From Croceivirga sp. (GTDB lineage Bacteria > Bacteroidota > Bacteroidia > Flavobacteriales > Flavobacteriaceae), in the NCBI GenBank assembly GCA_028281025.1, contig JANQKR010000046.1:86009-150008 (forward strand): 64,000 bases of DNA, read 5' to 3'. The position numbers were made by a program, and so were the translations under genes. This document shows, one piece after another, positions 56,686 through 64,000 of the stretch (its first letter is position 1; every line of letters starts with the position of its first letter). Under the pieces are notes generated by a model that saw only the letters and a list, made by a program, of their open reading frames with translations, ran no database searches and was not told the DNA's origin.

Positions 56686-57653
56686 GCAGGGAAACATACC
56701 AGCAGGTTGGGTATAGGATTGCCATAACAACGGGAGAAATCCAAGCCAAAGAGGATTTCCCAATCAGTGCTTTGTACCTCATTTCGAAATCACCAGGAAA
56801 ACCAGCACTTCGCTTCCTGGGGTAGGCTGATGTCCACATGGACCGTGCTTACAAACAAATTGCAGTTTGATTCCTTGGAATACATTTTAGGTCCAATAAA
56901 TAGTACTTTGGATTCCGTTTGTTTCCAATAATTAGTTTAGAGGTGTAGTAGCCATACATATTATCTTCCCAAAATTCTATTTGTAAGCCACTTACAAGGG
57001 ATCTCTAAAAAAAACAGATTTTTATGAGGTGGAATTCGAAAATTTTGCCTTTACTACTTTGATTATCAATTATTTATCAGCGCTCAGTGGACATCAGTGC
57101 TGAAGATTGCCAATGAGACCAAGGCAAGGTTAGCGGAAAGCATTTCCTTGGTCATGGATACGGTGCAATGAAAAACCCTATTTCCGGGGTACAACTTAAT
57201 GGTAAAGCCGCATTGTGGATCCCATTTATTTTCAGATAGCAACGCCTGTTACATCATTGGAAGGGCTTTGGTCCCATGGAAGGTACTTTTGCATGACTGG
57301 AAGTATACGCTTATCAATAGTGGTTGGAGAGGAAAATTCCCATGAAATCTTCCCGTTTGGAAAACCTTGGAACATTTTTGATTCCAGAGCGGCGGGCAAG
57401 GTCAATTGGATGATTTGGAAAGATGGGATCAGTAAGGGATTGACCGTTTTGGGAAATCTTAGAAGAATAATGTCTTGGATGTTATCCAGGGTATGGTATC
57501 TGGAATTTCCGGTATACTTAACTTTCTTTTTGCGCCCATGTCCAATATACGGGCGTATGCCCTTGGATACAGCGGAAATCCAGGTACTTCTTTCCTTTTC
57601 TTCAATGCCGGCCAATCGAAGTCGATTACCTTATATAAATGCTTTAACCCATC
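56686..57653 (+). promoter_or_regulatory. Spacer and homologous leader before the second giant gene
   Basis: This 968-bp stretch has no recognisable gene. Its first part holds a hairpin, CCAGGAA (56793-56799) with TTCCTGG (56814-56820), a possible terminator of the first giant gene. The part from about 57160 is homologous to the leader of the first giant gene at similar distances from the start codon. The short ORFs on both strands (for example 57232-57615 on the - strand) are not conserved as proteins between the two leaders. Confidence 0.5.
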
Positions 57654-60600
57654 ATGAGAACACATGACCTTATGAACCTTAAAAGGCTCTCGCTTACCTT
57701 TTTTACAGGCTTAGGAATTACCACGAGCCTGTTTGCCCAGAGCGTTTTTGTCACCACTTGGGATACGACCAAACCCGGCTCCTCAGGCGTAAACTCCATC
57801 ACCATCCCGGCCTATGGGACTTACGATGTGGACCTGGGCAATGATGGGATCTATGAACTTACGGACGTGACAGGGACCACTACCATAAATGTGACCACCT
57901 ATAACTATGCTCCCGGGGAAATACAGGTTGCCCTTCGCCAGGGTCTCGTCGTGCAGGGGCTTAGGACCCTGGACAGGATACATTTCAATAATACGGGTGA
58001 CCGACAGAAACTGCTTTCCGTTGATCAATGGGGCAGTATCTCCTGGAGCACGATGGAGGGCGCATTCCATGGATGCGCCAATTTGAAGATCGAGGCCACC
58101 GATACTCCTGATTTGCGCAAGGTGACCAATATGTCCCAAATGTTTGCAGGGTGTACGGTACTTACGGGCACCACAACGAACAATTTCTCCAATTGGGACA
58201 CCAGCAACGTGACCGATATGGGCAATATGTTCAATGGAGCAAGGAACTTTGACGGGAACATCGGTTCTTGGAACACCAGCAAGGTAGAAGATATGAACGG
58301 CATGTTTTATTGGGCAACTGCCTTTGATCAGGACATTGGTTCCTGGAATGTGGCCAGTGTGACTACTATGAAGTGGATGTTTGATGATGCAACTGTTTTT
58401 AACCAAGACATTGGTTCCTGGAATACCAGCAATGTTACTGATATGAGTTGGATGTTTCGGAAGGCAAGGGCCTTTGATCGCAACTTGGGGCATTGGGACC
58501 TGAAGAAGTTGAGCGTTGGGACCGATATGCTCTACGACAGTGGGCTCTCCGTGGCCAATTGGGACAACACGTTGATCGGTTGGAACAGCCAGGGCTTTAC
58601 CAACACCGTGACCATTGGGGCCTCCGGCCTTACCTACTGTACCGCCACTGCCCAGCGTGCCGCACTGATATTCAGAGGTTTTAACATTACTGGCGACAGT
58701 TCGGAAAAGATCGATCCAACGGCACGATGCAAGCCAGCAGTGCTCATACTGGGCGTCAACGGCACGGCGATTCTGAATCCCTCCCTTGTGGACGACGGTT
58801 CCAGCGATGCCTGTGGGGAAGTCTCGCTAAGCGTATCCCCGAACGCCTTTACGAGTGCGGACCTTGCCGCTGGTTCAAAAACGGTCACCCTTACGGTGAC
58901 CGACCCCAACGACAATACGGAGGACTGTGAGGCCGAGGTTACAGTAGTGGACCATGCAACGGGAATATTCCTCACCACCTGGGACACGACCCAATCCGGC
59001 ACGTCCAACAGCAACTCCATCGCCATTCCCATTCCCCTTACAGAGACCTATGATGTGGACCTGGGCAATGATGGCAGCTATGAATTTACAGATCGGAGTG
59101 GACCCATTACTATAAATGTCACTGAATATTTGGATAGTAATAATACCAACCATACCGCTGGGGAAATACAGGTGGCCCTTCGTAGTGCCGCATCCGGGAA
59201 CGGGACCTTGACCAGGATATACTTCAATAATGGAGGCGACAGGCGGAAATTGATCTCCGTGGACCAATGGGGCAGCGGTATCCCTTGGAGCACCATGGAG
59301 GGTGCATTCCATGGCTGTAGAAATTTGAAGGTCAAGGCCACCGATGCCCCCGACCTGAGCAGGGTGACCAATATGTCCGAGATGTTCAGGACCTGTGCCT
59401 CCCTTACAGGGACAACGGGCCTCCCCAATTGGAACGTGGCCAACGTGACTGATATGTCCAGTATGTTTTACAGTGCAAGCAACTTTAGCGGGGACATCGG
59501 TTCCTGGAACGTGGCCAGTGTGAGGGATATGAGCGAGATGTTTACTGATGCCACCGCCTTTAATCGGGACATCGGTTCCTGGAACACCGGCAATGTGACC
59601 AATATGAATACTATGTTTTCCGCTACAAACGCCTTTAATGTGGACATCGGTTCCTGGGATGTGGCCAATGTTACGGATATGAGCTGGATGTTCCGCTTTG
59701 CCATTGCCTTTGACCAGGACCTGGGCTCCTGGAACGTGGCCAAGGTGACCACTATGAAAAACATGTTCCGGGCCATGAATGTCTTTGACCAGGATTTGGG
59801 TTCCTGGGATACTGGCAGTGTGACCGATATGTCCGGTATGTTTGCTTATACGAAGGCCTTCAACGGGGACATCGGTACCTGGAACACTAGCAGCGTGGAC
59901 AATATGGAAGGCATGTTCCTGAACGCATACGCCTTTAACCGGGACATCGGTTCGTGGGACACCGGCAATGTGACGGATATGGAGGGCATGTTTGGTATAC
60001 TATCAAATGATGAAAATAGCACAGGTACATTTGATCAGGACATTGGTTCCTGGAACGTGGCCAAAGTGGGCAATATGGGTTGGATGTTCTGGAACGCCAA
60101 CGCCTTTGACCAGAATTTGGGTTCCTGGGACATGGGACAGGTGACCACGGGTACCGATATGCTCAGTGGCAGCGGGCTCTCGGTTGCCAATTGGGACGCC
60201 ACGCTAATCGGTTGGGAGGACAAGGGCTTTGCGAACACACCCACCATTGGCGCCTCCGGGCTGGTCTATTGCAGGGCATTTTACGAACGCGCCGAGTTGA
60301 TACGTAATAGCCTTTTTATTACGGGTGACACCAAGGCAACAACTCAAACGAAGGCCCATTGCAAGGCGGTAACACTCCGACTGGGCACCAATAGTACGGT
60401 GACCCTGACGCCCGACCTTGTGGACGACAATAGCGAAGGTTGCGGGATTTTGCTGAGCCTGTCCGAAACCAGCTTTACGACTGAAGATATCGGCACGGAA
60501 ACAGTGACCCTTACGGCGACCGATCCCAACAACAACACGGACACCTGCTTGGCCAAAGTGACCGTGGAGGACCCCACAAGCGTATTTGTAACCACCTGGG

Positions 60601-63600
60601 ACACGACCATCGACACCGGCACGTCCAACAACAACTCCATCACCATCCCCGCCATAGGGACCTACGATGTGGATCTGGGCAATGACGGCAGTTATGAACT
60701 CACGGACCAGACCGGGTCCGTTACCATTAATGTAGTTGACGAAAACTATACAGCCGGGGAGATAGCAGTGGCCCTTCGCAATGCGGTTTCGGGGAACGGT
60801 GATTTGACGGGGATACAGTTCAATAATGGAGGGGACAAGGATAAGCTGCTCTCCGTGGACCAATGGGGTGGGATATCCTGGAGCACCATGGCCGACGCAT
60901 TCCATGGCTGTAGCAATTTGGAGGTTAACGCAACGGACGCCCCCGACTTGGGCAGTGTGACCGATATGGGTCAGATGTTTCAGGACGCGACCACTTTTAA
61001 CGGGGACATCGGTTCCTGGAACACAAGCCAAGTAACAAATATGTCCGGTATGTTTGCCGGCGCAAGCGTGTTTAACCAGGACATCGGATTATGGAATGTG
61101 GCCAAGGTGGCCAGTATGCAAAGCATGTTTGAGAATACAACGGCCTTTGACCAGGACATTGGTTCCTGGAACACGAGCGAGGTGACCGATATGTCCAGTA
61201 TGTTTGCCGGCGCAAGCATATTTAACCAGGACATCGAATCATGGAATGTATCCAAAGTGGCGGATATGGCCGATATGTTCCAAGACGCAGGCGCCTTTGA
61301 CCAGGACATCGGTTCCTGGAACACTGACAATGTGACCAATATGGCAGGTATGTTCGAGGGTGCCAAGATTTTTGACCAGGACATCAGTTTATGGGAGACC
61401 GGAAGTGTAATCAATATGTCAAGGATGTTCAACACTGCCCAAGCCTTCAATCAGGACATTGGCGGATGGAACGTAAGTATGGTCACGAATATGAAAGATA
61501 TGTTTAATAGCGCTGATTCCTTCAATCAGGACATCGGCAGTTGGGATGTGGGCGAGGTGACCAATATGTACGGAATGTTTTATGACGCCAAAACCTTTAA
61601 CCAGGACATCGGTTCCTGGAACGTGTCCAAGGTGATCAGTATGTCCTATGTGTTTGCTGGTGCCACTGTCTTTAATGTGGACATTAGTTCCTGGAACACA
61701 AGCGGTGTGTCCAATATGTCCAATATGTTTGCTGGTGCCGCTGTCTTTAATGTGGACATCGGTTCCTGGAATGTGGCCAGCGTGACCAATATGCACGCCA
61801 TGTTCAAAGGGGCAAGTACCTTTAATGGCAACATCGGTTCCTGGGATGTGGGCATCGTGACCAATATAGGCCAGATGTTCTGGGGCGCAACCACCTTTGA
61901 CCGAGACATTGGTTCCTGGGACACCAGCGAAGTGACCGATATGGCCCTCATGTTTGATAGTGCAATCGCCTTTAATCAGGAGATTGGTTCATGGGAAACG
62001 GGCAAGGTGACCAATATGTACTCTATGTTCTGGAATGCAACCGCCTTTAATGGGGACATTAGTTCCTGGAACACGGGCAGTGTGACCAGTATGGAGGGCA
62101 TGTTTAGTGGGGCCAGTGCCTTTGACCAGAACCTGGGCAAATGGAATCTGGGAGCTTTGGGCGATGGAAATAATATGCTTGACAACAGTGGCCTCTCCAT
62201 GTCCAACTGGGACGCCACGATCATCGGTTGGCACGGGCAGAGCTTTAATAATGATGTTACTATTGGTGCCTCCGGCCTGGTCTATTGTAGGGCTGCTGTC
62301 CAGCGTGCCGCGATGACGACCTTCAGCTTTGTAGGCGATAGCAAGGGAACTGTTCCGACAACGGAGAAGTGCAAGGCGGAGGCAACCCTCCGTCTGGGCT
62401 CCGATGGTACCGCCACCCTGACGCCTGACCTTATAGATGACGGTAGCGATGGTTGTGGGATTTTGCTGAGCTTATCCAAAACCAGCTTTACCACCAACGA
62501 TATTGGTACGGAAACGGTGACCTTGTCCGTAGCCGACGGTAGTAGTACGAAAACCTGTACGGCTAAGGTGACCGTGGAGGATCCCGCAAGCCTGTTTGTA
62601 ACCACCTGGGACACGACCAAATCAGGAACATCCAAAAGTAATTCCATCCTTATCCCCATTAAACAGTCCGACTCCGATAGGGATATTTATTATGATGTGG
62701 ACCTGGGCAATGACGGTACATATGAACTGCTGGACCGGACCGGGCCCATTACCATTAATGTGACCACTTATGACCATACCGCCGGGCAAATACAGGTAGC
62801 CCTTCGTAATGCCGTCTCCGGGAAAGGGAGCTTGGAGCGGATACATTTCAACAATGCGGATGACAGGCTAAAACTGCTCTCGGTGGACCAGTGGGGTAGC
62901 AGTATCTCCTGGAGGACGATGGAGGAAGCATTTTACGGCTGTAGCAATTTGGATGTTCTGGCCAGTGATGTCCCTGACCTGGAAGAAGTGACCGATACAT
63001 CCGATATGTTTGCCTATGCAAGCACCCTTAACGGCGACATCAGTTCCTGGAACACCAGCGAGGTAACCGATATGGCTGGCATGTTCTCCGGCGCAAGTGC
63101 TTTCAACCAGGACATCGGTTCCTGGAACGTGGCCAAAGTGGAGGATATGGGCAATATGTTCAATGGTGCAAGTGCCTTTAACGGGAACATTGGTTCCTGG
63201 GACACGGGTAACGTAACCGATATGAATTCCATGTTTGCTGGCGCAACTGTCTTTCATGGTAACATCAGTTCCTGGAACGTATCTAAAGTGGAGGATATGG
63301 GCAACATGTTCAATGGTGCAAGCGCCTTTAACGGTAACATCAGTTCCTGGAGCACTGGTAACGTAACCGATATGAACTCCATGTTTTCTGGTGCAACTGT
63401 CTTTAATGGTAACATCAGTTCCTGGAACGTATCCAAAGTGGAGGATATGGGCAACATGTTCACTGGCGCGAGTGCCTTCCACGGCAACATCGGCTCCTGG
63501 GATACTGGCGAGGTGACCGGTATGGACAATATGTTCAATGGCGCAAGCACCTTCAACGGTAACATCAGTTCGTGGAACGTGGCCAAGGTAGGGGACATGG

Positions 63601-64000
63601 GCAACATGTTCACCGGCGCGAGTGCCTTTAACGGTAACATCGGTTCCTGGGACACCGGCGAGGTGACCGATATGGGCGGGATGTTCTCTGGTGCCAGTTC
63701 CTTTAACGGGGCCATTGGTCCCTGGAACGTGGCCAAAGTGGAGGATATGGCCAATATGTTCACTGGCGCGAGTGCCTTTAACGGCAACATCGGCTCCTGG
63801 GACACTGGCGAGGTGACCAATATGGAGGGGATGTTCTCCGGTGCGGTTGCCTTTGACCGGAACTTGGAGGAATGGGACCTGGCGGCGTTGACCAACGGTA
63901 CCAATATGCTCGACAACAGTGGGCTCTCGGTTGCGAACTGGGACGCCACGCTGATCGGATGGGAGGGCCAGGGGCTTTCCAACACGCCCACGGTCACCGT
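57654..64000 (+). CDS. Second giant BspA-like surface protein, cut by the window end
   Basis: The frame from ATG 57654 stays open to the last base (over 2115 codons). The signal peptide (MRTHDLMNLKRL to LFAQ) matches the paralogue. Four modules are visible, each with a header (FVTTWDTT, TYDVDLGNDG), a DUF285 array, LSVANWDATLIGW and, where complete, an HYR-like domain (about 58690, 60340 and 62340). The arrays hold roughly 4, 9, 15 and 11 units of 25 residues, of the form NVxKVTDMSxMFxGAxxFNxDIGSW. The 3' end, with any sorting domain, is outside the window. It is probably a T9SS-exported adhesin paralogous to the upstream gene, with expanded arrays. Confidence 0.9.
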   Translation, partial: MRTHDLMNLKRLSLTFFTGLGITTSLFAQSVFVTTWDTTKPGSSGVNSITIPAYGTYDVDLGNDGIYELTDVTGTTTINVTTYNYAPGEIQVALRQGLVVQGLRTLDRIHFNNTGDRQKLLSVDQWGSISWSTMEGAFHGCANLKIEATDTPDLRKVTNMSQMFAGCTVLTGTTTNNFSNWDTSNVTDMGNMFNGARNFDGNIGSWNTSKVEDMNGMFYWATAFDQDIGSWNVASVTTMKWMFDDATVFNQDIGSWNTSNVTDMSWMFRKARAFDRNLGHWDLKKLSVGTDMLYDSGLSVANWDNTLIGWNSQGFTNTVTIGASGLTYCTATAQRAALIFRGFNITGDSSEKIDPTARCKPAVLILGVNGTAILNPSLVDDGSSDACGEVSLSVSPNAFTSADLAAGSKTVTLTVTDPNDNTEDCEAEVTVVDHATGIFLTTWDTTQSGTSNSNSIAIPIPLTETYDVDLGNDGSYEFTDRSGPITINVTEYLDSNNTNHTAGEIQVALRSAASGNGTLTRIYFNNGGDRRKLISVDQWGSGIPWSTMEGAFHGCRNLKVKATDAPDLSRVTNMSEMFRTCASLTGTTGLPNWNVANVTDMSSMFYSASNFSGDIGSWNVASVRDMSEMFTDATAFNRDIGSWNTGNVTNMNTMFSATNAFNVDIGSWDVANVTDMSWMFRFAIAFDQDLGSWNVAKVTTMKNMFRAMNVFDQDLGSWDTGSVTDMSGMFAYTKAFNGDIGTWNTSSVDNMEGMFLNAYAFNRDIGSWDTGNVTDMEGMFGILSNDENSTGTFDQDIGSWNVAKVGNMGWMFWNANAFDQNLGSWDMGQVTTGTDMLSGSGLSVANWDATLIGWEDKGFANTPTIGASGLVYCRAFYERAELIRNSLFITGDTKATTQTKAHCKAVTLRLGTNSTVTLTPDLVDDNSEGCGILLSLSETSFTTEDIGTETVTLTATDPNNNTDTCLAKVTVEDPTSVFVTTWDTTIDTGTSNNNSITIPAIGTYDVDLGNDGSYELTDQTGSVTINVVDENYTAGEIAVALRNAVSGNGDLTGIQFNNGGDKDKLLSVDQWGGISWSTMADAFHGCSNLEVNATDAPDLGSVTDMGQMFQDATTFNGDIGSWNTSQVTNMSGMFAGASVFNQDIGLWNVAKVASMQSMFENTTAFDQDIGSWNTSEVTDMSSMFAGASIFNQDIESWNVSKVADMADMFQDAGAFDQDIGSWNTDNVTNMAGMFEGAKIFDQDISLWETGSVINMSRMFNTAQAFNQDIGGWNVSMVTNMKDMFNSADSFNQDIGSWDVGEVTNMYGMFYDAKTFNQDIGSWNVSKVISMSYVFAGATVFNVDISSWNTSGVSNMSNMFAGAAVFNVDIGSWNVASVTNMHAMFKGASTFNGNIGSWDVGIVTNIGQMFWGATTFDRDIGSWDTSEVTDMALMFDSAIAFNQEIGSWETGKVTNMYSMFWNATAFNGDISSWNTGSVTSMEGMFSGASAFDQNLGKWNLGALGDGNNMLDNSGLSMSNWDATIIGWHGQSFNNDVTIGASGLVYCRAAVQRAAMTTFSFVGDSKGTVPTTEKCKAEATLRLGSDGTATLTPDLIDDGSDGCGILLSLSKTSFTTNDIGTETVTLSVADGSSTKTCTAKVTVEDPASLFVTTWDTTKSGTSKSNSILIPIKQSDSDRDIYYDVDLGNDGTYELLDRTGPITINVTTYDHTAGQIQVALRNAVSGKGSLERIHFNNADDRLKLLSVDQWGSSISWRTMEEAFYGCSNLDVLASDVPDLEEVTDTSDMFAYASTLNGDISSWNTSEVTDMAGMFSGASAFNQDIGSWNVAKVEDMGNMFNGASAFNGNIGSWDTGNVTDMNSMFAGATVFHGNISSWNVSKVEDMGNMFNGASAFNGNISSWSTGNVTDMNSMFSGATVFNGNISSWNVSKVEDMGNMFTGASAFHGNIGSWDTGEVTGMDNMFNGASTFNGNISSWNVAKVGDMGNMFTGASAFNGNIGSWDTGEVTDMGGMFSGASSFNGAIGPWNVAKVEDMANMFTGASAFNGNIGSWDTGEVTNMEGMFSGAVAFDRNLEEWDLAALTNGTNMLDNSGLSVANWDATLIGWEGQGLSNTPTVT
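60950..62170 (+). repeat. DUF285 array of about 15 units, 75-bp period
   Basis: Units of exactly 25 codons follow one another from about 60955 to 62155. Each carries the core MF-x-x-A, F[ND]-x-[DN]-I and a closing W. Divergence between units is moderate, unlike the array at 62990-63870. Confidence 0.85.
62990..63870 (+). repeat. DUF285 array with 150-bp higher-order period
   Basis: Odd and even 75-bp units differ: NV[AS]KVEDMGNMF alternates with DTG[EN]VTDMxxMF. The 150-bp pairs are much more alike than adjacent units (for example the GTGGAGGATATGGGCAA core near 63148, 63288 and 63438). This pattern indicates recent duplication of a two-unit block. Confidence 0.85.

Noticed and set aside
60950..63870. 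Regular 75-bp repeats that could look like a CRISPR array
   Set aside because: Repeats are coding, in frame, directly abutting and without unique spacers of constant size; no cas genes are near.
51040..63997. Many long open frames on the - strand across the giant genes (for example 51516-52271, 52216-53148, 60204-61031, 63254-63997)
   Set aside because: They are antisense shadows: the coding strand is GC-rich and repeats the same codons every 75 bp, which removes stops from the opposite frames. The translations merely repeat low-complexity phrases with no start signals or families.

Overview
The window looks like chromosome of a marine Flavobacteriaceae-type Bacteroidetes. The signs are two SusC/SusD pairs, a FecR anti-sigma factor, a type-B succinate dehydrogenase, a Bacteroidetes-style V-type ATPase operon with a DUF2764 gene, a T9SS type B (CHU_C) sorting domain, and Bacteroidetes-like -33/-7 promoters. 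No rRNA, tRNA, CRISPR array, insertion sequence or phage gene was seen.

Region 1 (1-23.4 kb) is a phosphorus/phosphonate acquisition locus on the + strand. It opens with the 3' end of a fecR gene, a SusC carrying an STN signalling domain, a SusD, and a secreted PLC-like/alkaline phosphatase fusion. Next come a DUF5690 MFS transporter, a TIGR03364-type FAD oxidoreductase and a PhnX-like phosphonatase, followed by a convergent XRE-cupin regulator. A second SusCD pair without STN leads a tight run: a surface phosphodiesterase-PA14 lipoprotein, a second FAD amine oxidoreductase, a class III PLP enzyme resembling PbfA ((R)-1-hydroxy-2-aminoethylphosphonate ammonia-lyase), and a purple-acid-phosphatase-like enzyme. 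Read together, the genes could bind an organophosphonate or phosphonolipid at the surface, strip its ester bonds, import the headgroup, oxidise or deaminate it to phosphonoacetaldehyde, and cleave the C-P bond. No PhnW transaminase or C-P lyase is present. This SusCD-linked, oxidative aminophosphonate pathway is the best candidate for an undescribed system here. The region ends in a decayed F5/8C-like fragment and a hairpin terminator.

Region 2 (23.5-36.6 kb, - strand) holds PEP carboxylase, a histidine kinase/response regulator pair, and a seven-gene V-ATPase operon (A-B-E-DUF2764-D-I-K) led by a Usp-TPR gene. Subunit K keeps the residues that bind Na+ in Enterococcus NtpK. Region 3 (37-50 kb) is mostly housekeeping: a second Usp, sdhCAB behind a 147-bp inverted-repeat-bounded element, a lipoprotein beta-carbonic anhydrase, a Na/Pi-type transporter, a BLUF photoreceptor, thioredoxin reductase, a PadR-PspC-DUF2807 envelope-stress cluster, an NTF2-like protein and a DUF4870 membrane protein.

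Region 4 (50.9-64 kb) holds two giant tandem paralogues encoding BspA-like (DUF285) surface proteins with HYR-like domains. The first is complete (1930 aa) with a T9SS sorting domain. The second runs off the window (more than 2115 aa) and carries larger arrays of 25-residue repeats, with a 50-residue higher-order period at its end. Their upstream leaders are also homologous over several hundred bases. Both genes are visibly GC-richer than the rest of the window.
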